This document shows, one piece after another, positions 1 to 7,534 of a stretch of DNA of 31,736 nt. A program made the position numbers and the translations under genes. A model generated the notes under the pieces. The model was not told where the DNA came from and made no database searches. It saw only the letters and a program-made list of their open reading frames with translations. Every line of letters starts with the position of its first letter. The stretch's first letter is position 1. The stretch comes from a virus: positions 1 through 31,736 of the IMG/VR virus record IMGVR_UViG_3300030106_004933; one strand, given 5' to 3'.

Positions 1-2
1 AC

Positions 3-65
3 AATCGCCCAGGCAATCTGCGCGCCATGTCCCGCGCCGCCAATCTAGCAAGGAAGCGCAAATGA
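3..65 (+). CDS. C-terminal end of a small basic protein (partial)
   Basis: This frame is open from the window edge and ends in a TGA that overlaps the ATG of the next gene in an ATGA junction, the same coupling used by its neighbours. The visible tail of about 20 residues ends in ARKRK and is strongly basic, like the small proteins that follow. No family can be named from so little sequence. The overlap style and composition are the only support. Confidence 0.4.
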   Translation, partial: NRPGNLRAMSRAANLARKRK

Positions 66-355
66 GCGCCTGGCAGCGCAAGGCCGGCAAGAACCCGCGG
101 GGCGGCTTGAACGAAAAGGGGCGCCGCTCATACGAGCGCGAGAACCCCGGCAGCAACCTGAAGGCACCAGTCAAGAAAGGCGACAACCCCCGACGAGCTT
201 CTTTCCTGGCGCGCATGGGCAACATGAGGGGGCCCGAGCGCGACGAGAAGGGCCGCCCCACTCGGTTGTTGCTCTCTCTCCGTAAGTGGGGCGCGTCATC
301 CAAGGCGGACGCCAAGCGCAAGGCCGCCGCAATCAGCAAAAGGAATAAAAAGTAA
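62..355 (+). CDS. small basic phage protein, DUF6321-like
   Basis: A 97-residue Lys/Arg-rich protein with no membrane segment or signal peptide. The order AWQRKAGKNPRGGLNEKGR (residues 3-21), then NPGSNLKAPV, then NPRRASFLARM, then KGRPTRLLLSLRKWG matches, from memory, a short conserved family of phages and giant viruses filed as DUF6321. Its function is unknown. The start overlaps the stop of the upstream gene and its stop overlaps the next ATG. Its position just before terminase and its charge suggest a role near DNA or packaging, which is inference only. Confidence 0.75.
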   Translation: MSAWQRKAGKNPRGGLNEKGRRSYERENPGSNLKAPVKKGDNPRRASFLARMGNMRGPERDEKGRPTRLLLSLRKWGASSKADAKRKAAAISKRNKK

Positions 356-483
356 TGCCCGGTCACTACAGTATGAAGCAGAAGAAGATGGCGGCTATGG
401 CCGATCCAAAGAAAAAGCTGGACGGCAAGGACTTTTCCGTAATGCGTCGAAACAAGAAAATGAAAGATGGCAAAAAAAAGTAG
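355..483 (+). CDS. 42-residue lysine/methionine-rich peptide
   Basis: The ATG uses the last base of the preceding stop, and the frame runs 42 codons to TAG. The product begins MPGHYSMKQKKM and has a KDFSVMRRNKKMKDGKKK tail, with about a third of residues Lys or Arg. It overlaps the next gene by 17 bases. No known family is recognised. It is supported by its place in a chain of overlapping small basic genes. It is shorter than most gene callers accept, so it would be missed by default annotation. Confidence 0.55.
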   Translation: MPGHYSMKQKKMAAMADPKKKLDGKDFSVMRRNKKMKDGKKK

Positions 484-646
484 CGTTAACAAAGCCGGCA
501 ACTACACGAAGCCCGGCATGCGGAAGCGCTTGTTTAACTCCATCATGGGGCGCGCCGTACAAGGCACGGCCGCCGGCAAATGGTCAGCGCGCAAGGCGCA
601 GCTTTTGGCCAAGCAGTACAAGGCGAAGGGTGGGGGCTATAAGTGA
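467..646 (+). CDS. 59-residue basic peptide
   Basis: The frame begins MAKKSSVNKAGNYTKPG and runs 59 codons to a TGA that overlaps the GTG start of the next gene (GTGA). It is rich in Lys, Arg and Gly (SARKAQLLAKQYKAKGGGYK at the C-terminus). Starts like NKAGNYTKPGMRKRLF are, from memory, found on small proteins in other podoviruses next to the family encoded by the following gene. No function is known. The codon phase and overlaps on both sides make it a likely real gene. Confidence 0.6.
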   Translation: MAKKSSVNKAGNYTKPGMRKRLFNSIMGRAVQGTAAGKWSARKAQLLAKQYKAKGGGYK

Positions 647-876
647 AGGCCCCACAGCGCAGCCTCAAGAACTGGGGCAAACAAAAATGGCGCACGAAGA
701 GCGGCAAGAAGAGCAGCGAGACGGGCGAGCGCTATCTGCCAGAGGCGGCGATCAAGTCGCTATCGCCGCAACAGTATGCGGCAACGACGGCAAAGAAGCG
801 CAAGGACAAGCGCGCCGGCAAACAGTTTTCGAAACAGCCTGAGAGCATCATGAAACGAACGAGGCGTTTTCGCTAA
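643..876 (+). CDS. small conserved basic protein (DUF5872-like)
   Basis: A 77-residue protein with a GTG start that overlaps the previous stop. The motif order SLKNWGKQKWRTKSGK, ETGERYLPEAAIKSLSPQQYAATTAKKRK and GKQFSKQP resembles a short family found in many tailed phages and some large eukaryotic viruses; I believe it is catalogued as DUF5872. The role is unknown. It is very basic and probably cytosolic. A longer-named open frame at 630-842 is only its shadow. Confidence 0.7.
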   Translation: MKAPQRSLKNWGKQKWRTKSGKKSSETGERYLPEAAIKSLSPQQYAATTAKKRKDKRAGKQFSKQPESIMKRTRRFR

Positions 877-1037
877 TGTACAGCGCTTATTGTGTAGCAG
901 CGCCAGACGGCACCACACGCCTGGCCCTGTTCTTCGATGGTTTTGAGGACAACGACGACGCCGAGCTTTTCCTAAAGATGCTGATGGCGCCCTACGTTAG
1001 TCCGCACTATCACGATGAGAGCGATACAGTCCATTGA
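876..1037 (+). CDS. 53-residue acidic protein upstream of terminase
   Basis: The ATG at 876 uses the last base of the previous TAA. The frame encodes 53 residues (MYSAYCVAAPDGTTRLALFF...) and ends in TGA at 1035-1037, overlapping the TTG start of terminase (TTGA). In contrast to its basic neighbours it is acidic in the middle (DGFEDNDDAELF). No family is recognised. A small terminase subunit would usually be longer, so that role is not claimed. Confidence 0.5.
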   Translation: MYSAYCVAAPDGTTRLALFFDGFEDNDDAELFLKMLMAPYVSPHYHDESDTVH

Positions 1038-2326
1038 GTGAAGCCACAATCGATATCGGCTACACGCCGCGGCCATTGCAGCGAGATCTGCATGCGATGC
1101 TCGACACCAACCGCTTCAACGTAGTGGTGGCGCATCGTCGATTTGGCAAGACGGTGTGCATGATCAACCACATGATCAAGCGCGCGATTGAGGAGACGCG
1201 ACCCAACCCGCGTTTGCATTATGTAAGTCCGACTTACCGTCAATCGAAACTGGTCGCCTGGGATTATCTCAAGACGTTCACGAGCGGCATACCAGGCACC
1301 TCGTATCACGAGACAGAGCTGCGCTGCGACTTGCCTACGGGCGCCCGCATAACGCTGTTGGGGGCTGAGAACCCAAGCAGCTTACGCGGTATCTACAGCG
1401 ACTTTGTGGTTATGGACGAAGTTGCGAGCATGCCCGAATCGATCTTTCCTGAGATCATCCGGCCAGCGCTGTCGGACAGGAAGGGCTCTTGCGCCTTCAT
1501 CAGCACGCCGCAAGGCCACAACTATTTCTTTGAGTTATGGGAGGCGGCCGCCAGCAATAAAGGTTGGGCGCGCGCCATGTACAAGGCGAGCGACACAGGC
1601 ATTGTGGACGACGACGAGCTGGAAGCGGCGCGTGCGACAATGACTGAAAGCCAGTATCTGCAAGAGTTCGAATGTTCTTTTGTGGCGAATGTCCCAGGCA
1701 GCGTCTTTGGGAAGGAGCTGCAAGCGGCCGACGACAAGGAGCGCATCACCAGCGTGCCCTACGATCCGCGTTTCCGCGTGGACACGTATTGGGATCTCGG
1801 CATGCATGACTATACGTCGATCTGGTTTACGCAAGAAGTAGGCCGCGGCGAGATCCACGTTATCGATTATTATGAGAACCGGGGGGAGGGCTTGCCTCAC
1901 TATGCAAGCATGCTCGACCACAAAGGGTATTTGTACGGCAACCATTATGGTCCGCACGATCTTGAGGTCCGAGAGCTGGGTACAGGAAAATCCCGACGAG
2001 AAATGGCTTATGAATTGGGAATCGCCTTTCGCACCGTCTCTCGGATACCTGTAGAGGATGGCATACACGCCGTCCGCATGTTGATACCGCGGTGTTACTT
2101 CGATCGCGACAACTGCCGCCAGGGGCTGGAAGCCCTGCGTCACTATCACCGCGCCTGGTCAGAGCGCAATCGCACGTTCCGCGATCAGCCAGTCCACGAT
2201 TGGTCTTCTCATGCAGCCGACGCCTTTCGAGCAATGGCGGTGGGCATGGAAAGCAAGCGAGATCCTGATCGGCGACTGCCGCCGGTCGCTGACAACAACT
2301 ACAACCCGTTTGGTGCAGTAGCATGA
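1034..2326 (+). CDS. terL: terminase large subunit
   Basis: DNA-packaging motor and nuclease, 430 residues. The ATPase half has a Walker A variant AHRRFGKT (33-40), Walker B FVVMDEV (124-130) and the coupling segment FISTPQG (155-161). The nuclease half has acidic residues expected for an RNase H fold: D254 in YWDLG, D279 in VIDYYE and D396 in HAADAFR. The length is short compared with T7 gp19 (about 586) but typical of many TerL proteins. The TTG start is chosen because it overlaps the previous TGA and directly precedes the conserved N-terminal PRPLQRDLH. No small subunit is recognised in the window, so it may lie just outside. Confidence 0.93.
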   Translation: MSEATIDIGYTPRPLQRDLHAMLDTNRFNVVVAHRRFGKTVCMINHMIKRAIEETRPNPRLHYVSPTYRQSKLVAWDYLKTFTSGIPGTSYHETELRCDLPTGARITLLGAENPSSLRGIYSDFVVMDEVASMPESIFPEIIRPALSDRKGSCAFISTPQGHNYFFELWEAAASNKGWARAMYKASDTGIVDDDELEAARATMTESQYLQEFECSFVANVPGSVFGKELQAADDKERITSVPYDPRFRVDTYWDLGMHDYTSIWFTQEVGRGEIHVIDYYENRGEGLPHYASMLDHKGYLYGNHYGPHDLEVRELGTGKSRREMAYELGIAFRTVSRIPVEDGIHAVRMLIPRCYFDRDNCRQGLEALRHYHRAWSERNRTFRDQPVHDWSSHAADAFRAMAVGMESKRDPDRRLPPVADNNYNPFGAVA

Positions 2327-2556
2327 GTTTTTTATTCGGGAAGGCGCCTTCCCAGCCGCCGTTGCCTCCGCCACCTCCTGTGCCTCCGCCACCGGCTGTG
2401 AAACCCCCCGACACAGATGTTGAGGATGATGTACGCGCGGACCTGAGGCGCCGTAAGGGCAGGACCAGCACGATCGCGACAAGCGGCGTGGGTTTGACGA
2501 CAGAGCCAGAAACGCGGACGCCGAGTCTTCTAGGCAGCGCAAGGAGTGAGAGTTGA
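2323..2556 (+). CDS. proline-rich small virion-region protein, copy 1
   Basis: A 77-residue protein whose ATG overlaps the terminase stop. Residues about 10-30 are a proline-rich stretch, followed by an Arg/Lys segment (RRRKGRTSTI) and a tail with TPSLLG. Proteins of this kind, with RRKGR...T then TLLG, sit between terminase and connector in other podoviruses (memory). The next gene looks like a diverged second copy. The function is unknown; an extended proline-rich arm suggests a structural or adaptor role, which is inference. Confidence 0.65.
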   Translation: MSFLFGKAPSQPPLPPPPPVPPPPAVKPPDTDVEDDVRADLRRRKGRTSTIATSGVGLTTEPETRTPSLLGSARSES

Positions 2557-2783
2557 TGGGCAGCGTATTTTCACGGCCGAGTCCTGCGCCGCCGCCACCG
2601 CCGCCGCCCGTACAGCCGGCGCCTGTTGTGTACCCATCAAAGCCGGTGCAAGCGGGTGAGCGCGAGGCGGAAGAGCGCAAGGCAATGAAGCGTGTCCGCA
2701 CGGGTATGGGCACACAGGCGCGGCAGCCGTCGATTCTCGGCGCTGCCGGCACCACTGACACCAAAACATTGTTAGGGCAGTAA
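2556..2783 (+). CDS. proline-rich small virion-region protein, copy 2
   Basis: The ATG at 2556 is preferred over the TTG one codon earlier. It has an AAGGAG Shine-Dalgarno at 2541-2546 and shares a base with the previous stop. The 75-residue product has a run of prolines at about residues 10-22, a central acidic/basic segment and a tail KRVRTGMGT...SILG...KTLLGQ that parallels copy 1. The stop overlaps the connector start. It is probably a duplicated partner of copy 1. No function is established. Confidence 0.65.
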   Translation: MGSVFSRPSPAPPPPPPPVQPAPVVYPSKPVQAGEREAEERKAMKRVRTGMGTQARQPSILGAAGTTDTKTLLGQ

Positions 2784-4405
2784 TGGCAGCCGACGATCGC
2801 GCCGTAGCTCTTCTCAAGCGTCTGAACAAGCTCAAGTCTGTTCGCGGCACCTGGGAGGAGCATTGGCAACAGCTCGCTGACTACATCGTGCCGCGTAAGG
2901 GCAACGTTACGCGTAAGCGCACGCCGGGCGCCAAGCGCATGGAGTTGGTTTACGATGGCACAGCTATCCATGCGGCAGAGATGCTGTCGGCGTCTCTTCA
3001 CGGCATGCTGACCAATCCCAACCTCGCCTGGTTTGAGCTGGCCTACATGGACCGCGAATATAACGAGGACGACGAGGCTCTGGAGTATCTGGAGCAAGTC
3101 AGCGAGATAATGAACCGCGAGTTTCAGCGGTCGAACTTCTCCGAGCAAGTCCACGAGCTGTACCATGACTTGGTGACGTTTGGCACCGGCGTGATGTTCA
3201 TCACAGATGCGCCAAACAAGAATGGCGTGCGCTTTGCCACGCGACATATCAGCGAATGTTATGTCGCAGAGGACGAGCTGGGGCGCATCGATACCGTCTA
3301 TCGTGAGTTCAAGATGAACTTGCGCGCCCTTGTGCGTCAGTTTGGTGAGGACGCGATCGGCGACGAGATGCGGAAGAAGCTCGCCAAAGATCCGTATGAC
3401 GAAATCACTGTCGTACATATTGTGATGCCGCGCGACGATCGAGATGCGCAGCGCATCGATGCCGCCAACAAACCTTTCGCCAGCATTTATATTGAGCCCA
3501 AGCAAAAGATCGTATTGCGCGAAGGCGGCTTTGACGAGTTTGCCTACGTTTGTCCGCGGTTCCTGAAGTCATCGAACGACGAGGGTGGTTATGGGAGGTC
3601 GCCGGCGATGACGGCGTTGCCCGACACCGCCATGATCAATGCGATGTCCAAGACGACGATCGCGGCAGCGCAGAAGCAAGTCGATCCTCCGCTCATGGTG
3701 CCAGACGATGGTTTCGTTCTTCCTGTGAGGACGCGGCCTGGCGGTTTGAACTATTACCGTAGCGGCAGCCGTGATCGAATTGAGCCGTTGAACATTGGCG
3801 CCAACAATCCGCTGGGCTTGAATATTGAGCAACAGCGACGCGAGGCGATCCGCCAGGCGTTCTATGTTGATCAATTGCTGATGGGCAATGGCCCTCAGAT
3901 GACGGCTACAGAAGCTATTCTCAAGAATGAAGAGAAAATGCGACTGATGGGCCCATTGATGGGGCGGCTTCAGGCAGAGCTTTTGCAGCCCATGATAGAG
4001 CGCGTCTATTCCTTGTTACAGCGGCAGCGTCAGTTCCCAGATCCGCCTGACATTATCCAGGGCAGAAGCTTCGACATTGAGTACGTCTCCCCGATGGCGA
4101 AGGCGCAACGGCAGACGGACGTACAATCAATCATGCGTCTCTTCGAGTTGTTGGCACCGATCGCGAGCGTGGACGCCGGTGTCTTCGATCACCTCGATGT
4201 CGATGGGCTTGTTCGACACATGCTGAAGACGTTGAGCATACCGGCGTCGGTGACGAAGGGCGAAGGCGAGGTCAGCTTAGCGCGCGATGAGCGCGCAGCT
4301 CAGGAGGAGATGATGATGCAGATGCAGCAAGCGCAACAGACGGCGCAAAGCCTGGGCGCGGTGGCGCCGGCCATCAAGGCGATTGGTGGCGTTGAGCCAG
4401 TATGA
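2783..4405 (+). CDS. head-to-tail connector (portal) protein, T7 gp8-like
   Basis: A 540-residue protein, close to T7 gp8 (536). It shows the family's N-terminal pattern of a helix with WEEHWQQLADYIVPRKG (about 24-40), then DGTAIHAAEMLSASLHGML, then LYHDLVTFGTGVM, and later YGRSPAMTALPD. The C-terminus is a Met/Gln-rich helix (EEMMMQMQQAQQ), as in other connectors. It forms the dodecameric ring through which DNA is packaged and onto which the tail assembles. It overlaps its neighbours by one and four bases, so it is probably translationally coupled. Confidence 0.93.
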   Translation: MAADDRAVALLKRLNKLKSVRGTWEEHWQQLADYIVPRKGNVTRKRTPGAKRMELVYDGTAIHAAEMLSASLHGMLTNPNLAWFELAYMDREYNEDDEALEYLEQVSEIMNREFQRSNFSEQVHELYHDLVTFGTGVMFITDAPNKNGVRFATRHISECYVAEDELGRIDTVYREFKMNLRALVRQFGEDAIGDEMRKKLAKDPYDEITVVHIVMPRDDRDAQRIDAANKPFASIYIEPKQKIVLREGGFDEFAYVCPRFLKSSNDEGGYGRSPAMTALPDTAMINAMSKTTIAAAQKQVDPPLMVPDDGFVLPVRTRPGGLNYYRSGSRDRIEPLNIGANNPLGLNIEQQRREAIRQAFYVDQLLMGNGPQMTATEAILKNEEKMRLMGPLMGRLQAELLQPMIERVYSLLQRQRQFPDPPDIIQGRSFDIEYVSPMAKAQRQTDVQSIMRLFELLAPIASVDAGVFDHLDVDGLVRHMLKTLSIPASVTKGEGEVSLARDERAAQEEMMMQMQQAQQTAQSLGAVAPAIKAIGGVEPV

Positions 4406-4629
4406 CGCCCGAACAGGTCAAAGCGCTTCGCGACGACGCGAAGCTTCTTTTGAATACAGACGAGGGGCAGCACGTACTTGAGGATCTCAAGGCGCGCTAC
4501 GGATTTTATGCGCCCACGTTTTCGCCAGACCCATACGAGAGCGCCTATCGGGAGGGGCAGCGCTCTGTTGTTTTGTTTTTGATGTCGCTTATGCGCGACG
4601 AACCACAGAGAGAGGACAGCGATGTCTGA
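4402..4629 (+). CDS. Bbp19-like small protein
   Basis: A 75-residue protein with an ATGA overlap to the connector stop. The order LLNTDEGQHVLEDLKARYGFY (about 16-36) then YREGQRSVVLFLMSLM resembles the small family typified by Bordetella phage Bbp19, found between connector and scaffold genes in podoviruses. Function is unknown. The conserved EG.R pattern and constant gene position suggest a head-assembly role. It overlaps the scaffold gene by eight bases. Confidence 0.65.
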   Translation: MTPEQVKALRDDAKLLLNTDEGQHVLEDLKARYGFYAPTFSPDPYESAYREGQRSVVLFLMSLMRDEPQREDSDV

Positions 4630-5437
4630 AGAACAGGTAGCGATGTCGGCGGAAGAAGAGGCGCCGGTAGCATCGTCTGAGGAAGACAGTTGGAGAAATC
4701 AATTATCAGACGAGTTGAGAGATCATTCGACGTTAGAGCCGATACAAAGCGTCGAGAACCTAGCGAAGGCTTACGTGAACGCAAGCAGTATGATTGGCAA
4801 AGACAAAGTAGCTTTGCCGGGACAGTATGCGAGCGACGACGATTGGGCGGAAGTGTACGACAGATTAGGCCGACCGGAGACGGGCGACCAGTACGAGCTG
4901 GACGCGGGCGAGGGTGCGGACGAAAACCTGGTTGGTTGGTTTAAAGAAACCGCGCACGATATCGGCCTAAACAATGCGCAAGCGCAAAAGCTGATGTCTG
5001 CCTACAACGACATGGTGGGGCAGCAAGCTGAAGAGGCTGGTCCTGACCTTGAGCTGATGCGTGATGAGATTAGCGCCGAGCTGCGCAAGGAGTATGGCAA
5101 CGCGTTCGATGATCGCATTGGCGTTGCCAACAGCGTTGTTACTGAGTTTGCGGATGAAGAGATTACAGAAATCGTTTTGGCAGATGGTCGATCGCTCGGC
5201 GATCACCCTGACTTCATTCGCGCGATGGTCAACGTCGGCACGTTTATTAGAGAGCGTGTAAGCGAGGACGAGTTTGTTGGCGAGCGTAGCGATAATTCAA
5301 TTACGCCTGACGAGGCTAAGGCTAAGCTTGTAGAGATTGAAGCGCCCAACGGGCCGCTGTGGGATCGGAAGCATCCCCAACATGATTATTTCGTATCAGA
5401 GCGCAATCGCTTGTACGAAGAGATATACGGCGGATAG
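4622..5437 (+). CDS. scaffolding (capsid assembly) protein
   Basis: A 271-residue acidic protein with an unstructured Glu/Ser-rich N-terminus, mostly helical predicted content and no membrane segment, directly upstream of the capsid gene. The central LGRPETGDQYEL and NAQAQKLMSAYNDM segments and the C-terminal APNGPLWDRKHPQH...RLYEEIYGG pattern are typical of T7 gp9-like scaffolds in environmental podoviruses. A GAGAGGA Shine-Dalgarno lies about 8 bases before the ATG. It would fill the procapsid and leave on maturation. Confidence 0.82.
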   Translation: MSEEQVAMSAEEEAPVASSEEDSWRNQLSDELRDHSTLEPIQSVENLAKAYVNASSMIGKDKVALPGQYASDDDWAEVYDRLGRPETGDQYELDAGEGADENLVGWFKETAHDIGLNNAQAQKLMSAYNDMVGQQAEEAGPDLELMRDEISAELRKEYGNAFDDRIGVANSVVTEFADEEITEIVLADGRSLGDHPDFIRAMVNVGTFIRERVSEDEFVGERSDNSITPDEAKAKLVEIEAPNGPLWDRKHPQHDYFVSERNRLYEEIYGG

Positions 5438-5455
5438 CCGTGTAGCAGGGTAGCC

Positions 5456-5544
5456 GTTCGCGGTCCTGTTGTAAGCTTGTAAGACAAGTCGCCGATCGGG
5501 CGCAAAACGAAGGTAAGTCCGCCTTGCGGGTAGCTGACCGAAAC
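5456..5544 (+). ncRNA. candidate structured 5' leader of the capsid gene
   Basis: The 137-base gap before the capsid gene is the longest in the head-tail run and can fold into a compact multi-branch element. A closing stem is formed by CGGTC (5461-5465) and GACCG (5536-5540), with GTT/AAC (5456-5458 with 5542-5544) outside it. Inside are three hairpins: CTTGT/ACAAG (5476-5480 with 5484-5488), CGCC/GGCG (5490-5493 with 5499-5502) and CCGC/GCGG (5519-5522 with 5526-5529). The pairings are read by eye. From memory, similar GC-rich leaders precede capsid genes of other T7-like phages. Function is unknown; it could boost capsid mRNA stability or translation. Confidence 0.5.
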
Positions 5545-5574
5545 ATCCTGAAACCTTAACCGGAGTATTTGTGT

Positions 5575-6432
5575 ATGAGTACGCAGATCACTACCGCGTT
5601 TGTTCAGCAGTTCAGTAACACGATCACGTTACTTGCTCAGCAGCGCGGATCGAAGCTTCGCGGCAGTGTCCGCGAGGAGTCGGTGACCGGCGAGAAGGCA
5701 TTTTTCGATCAGGTGGGATCGGTTGCGGCCCAAAAGAAAGTGAGCCGCCACGCAGACACACCTTTGGTCGAGACACCCCACTCGCGAAGAATGGTCACCA
5801 TGGAGACCTACGAATGGGCGGATTTGATTGACGATAGCGACAAGGTGAAGCTATTGGCAGATCCGACCAGCACCTACGCCCAGGCAGCGGCCGCGGCGAT
5901 CTCGCGCAGCATGGATGATGAAATCATCGCCGCTGCGACTGGATCCGCCTCGACCGGCAAAGCTGGCGCTGGTAGCCAAGCGCTCACCAAGACGATCGCA
6001 GATGGCTCAGCGGACATGTCAGTCGCAAAATTGTTGGAAGCTAAGGAGCTGCTTGACGAGTCAGATGTTGATCCATCGATCCCACGTTATGTTGTGGTAT
6101 CGCCGGATCAGATCACGGCTTTGTTGAACACCACCGAGGTAAAAAGTTCAGATTTCAACACTGTGAAGGCCTTAGCTCAAGGCCAGATCAATTCGTATCT
6201 GGGCTTCGATTTTATAACCTCAACGCGTCTGTCAAAGACGGGCAACATTCGTAAGTGCTTTGCTTTCGCACAAGACGGATTGCTGCTTGCCGTTGGCAAA
6301 GATGTAACAGCTCGCATCGAAGAGCGTGCCGATAAATCCTACTCCACACAGGTCTACTATTGCGCAAGTTTTGGTAGCACGAGAATGGAAGAGGAAAAGG
6401 TCGTTTCCATCGATTGCGACGAAAGCGCTTAG
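5575..6432 (+). CDS. major capsid protein
   Basis: A 285-residue HK97-fold-type capsid candidate placed after the scaffold. It starts MSTQITTAFVQQFSNT and has LAQQRGSKLRGSV, then RHADTPLVETPHSRRMV and METYEWADLIDDSDKVK, a pattern seen in capsid proteins of many environmental podoviruses. The ATG at 5575 is preferred to TTG 5569 because GGAG at 5562-5565 is 9 bases upstream of it. It has no membrane segments. The leader upstream and the small structural gene and terminator downstream make this the natural high-expression head unit. Confidence 0.88.
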   Translation: MSTQITTAFVQQFSNTITLLAQQRGSKLRGSVREESVTGEKAFFDQVGSVAAQKKVSRHADTPLVETPHSRRMVTMETYEWADLIDDSDKVKLLADPTSTYAQAAAAAISRSMDDEIIAAATGSASTGKAGAGSQALTKTIADGSADMSVAKLLEAKELLDESDVDPSIPRYVVVSPDQITALLNTTEVKSSDFNTVKALAQGQINSYLGFDFITSTRLSKTGNIRKCFAFAQDGLLLAVGKDVTARIEERADKSYSTQVYYCASFGSTRMEEEKVVSIDCDESA

Positions 6433-6441
6433 GAGTAAATC

Positions 6442-6921
6442 ATGGGTACTAAAAACAGTACGCTGGTGACGAACTTCGAAGCCAGCCCTCCTGAGATGAA
6501 TGACATTACCCAGCTACATGGCGTTATGCGTATAGCACAGGGTACTGTCGCGCTCGACACTGGCGACAGTGACGATAACGACATCGTTCATCTTGCAATG
6601 ATACCGAGCAACGCGTCAGTGCCGCATATCTTTATCGGCTCGGACACGCTGGGCGGTAGCTGCACCTTCAACGTCGGCATCTACACCACCGCTGGTGTAG
6701 TCGTTGACGAGGATAAGTTTGCTACGCTTGTAGCAGACGCCGGTGCATTAGCTGATGTGAGGCACGAGGCCGCCGACATTAACACCGTTGGCAAAAAGAT
6801 GTGGGAGCTGGCTGGCGCCAGTTCTGATCCTGGTGGGTACTACTACATTTCCGCGACGATGTCTGCGGCTGGTGGCACCGCCGGTGATATGTCCTTCATC
6901 ATTCACTACGTTGTCTCTTAA
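6442..6921 (+). CDS. probable capsid decoration or minor head protein
   Basis: A 159-residue Gly/Ala/Asp-rich protein 9 bases after the capsid stop, with AGGAG just before its ATG. It looks like a beta-rich virion protein (SCTFNVGIYTTAGVVV, GYYYISATMSAA) and has no signal peptide or membrane segment. It sits between the capsid gene and a strong terminator, so it would be made at capsid-like levels. That fits a cement or decoration protein, but no named family is recognised and the function is inferred from position only. Confidence 0.6.
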   Translation: MGTKNSTLVTNFEASPPEMNDITQLHGVMRIAQGTVALDTGDSDDNDIVHLAMIPSNASVPHIFIGSDTLGGSCTFNVGIYTTAGVVVDEDKFATLVADAGALADVRHEAADINTVGKKMWELAGASSDPGGYYYISATMSAAGGTAGDMSFIIHYVVS

Positions 6922-6927
6922 TGATTA

Positions 6928-6954
6928 GGGGGGCCTTGCCCCCCTTTTCTTTTT
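6928..6954 (+). terminator. rho-independent terminator after the head genes
   Basis: A perfect 7-bp stem GGGGGGC/GCCCCCC (6928-6934 with 6938-6944), a CTT loop, then TTTTCTTTTT. It lies 6 bases after the stop of the capsid-adjacent gene and before tail tubular protein A. T7 has its late terminator at the equivalent place after gene 10, so partial read-through that sets head protein levels above tail protein levels is likely. Confidence 0.88.
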
Positions 6955-6964
6955 AGGAATACCG

Positions 6965-7534
6965 ATGGCAAGTGACGTTGATATCTGCAACAGCGCTCTG
7001 AACATGGTGGGCGCCAGCAACATCATCAGTCTGACTGAGGACTCGCGGGCAGCGCGCTTATGCAATCAGCGGTTTGAGTTCATCCGCGATAGCGTGTTCA
7101 GATCCCACCCGTGGAATAGCCTCATACGTCGAGCAGAATTAGCAAAAGAAACCGCGTCACCGAGTTGGGAGTATGCGAACCAATTTGGGTTGCCGGCTGA
7201 TCCGTTTTGTTTGCGCGTCTTAGAAGTCGAAGGCGAAAGCGACGGCGTCGAGTATGCCATCGAAGGTCGATTACTTTTGTCGAACGAAGACGCCATGAAA
7301 ATTAAATACGTGGCGCGCGTAACAGATCCAAACGAATACGACACCTTGTTGATTGAGACGATCAGCTCTGCGATCGCCGCCGACATTGCATACCCACTAG
7401 CCAACAGTCTCGGCTTGCAGCAACAGATGAACGCGATCTACGAGGCGCGTTTGCGAGAAGCTCGTTTCACCGACGCGACTGAAGGTACGCCCGACACGAT
7501 CGAGTCCGAATTGTTTTTGGAGTCGCGTTTATAA
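6965..7534 (+). CDS. tail tubular protein A (T7 gp11-like)
   Basis: A 189-residue protein (T7 gp11 is 196) starting DVDICNSALNMVGA and continuing RAARLCNQRFEFIRDSVF and HPWNSLIRRAELA, the hallmark of the gatekeeper/adaptor family that binds the connector. A GGAAT sequence precedes the ATG. It ends one base before the start of tail tubular protein B. With that protein it forms the short tail tube. Confidence 0.9.
   Translation: MASDVDICNSALNMVGASNIISLTEDSRAARLCNQRFEFIRDSVFRSHPWNSLIRRAELAKETASPSWEYANQFGLPADPFCLRVLEVEGESDGVEYAIEGRLLLSNEDAMKIKYVARVTDPNEYDTLLIETISSAIAADIAYPLANSLGLQQQMNAIYEARLREARFTDATEGTPDTIESELFLESRL

Noticed and set aside
630-842. 70-codon plus frame over the DUF5872-like gene
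   Set aside because: Out-of-frame shadow; the other frame has the conserved motif series and start/stop overlaps.
1535-2149. 204-codon minus-strand open frame opposite terminase
   Set aside because: Composition and phase are those of an antisense shadow; terminase motifs run through the sense strand without break.
2159-3505. 448-codon open frame on the minus strand opposite the connector gene
   Set aside because: It is antisense to a clear gp8-like gene, has no protein-family signature, and reflects codon bias of the sense gene. It was used as a caution against trusting openness alone.
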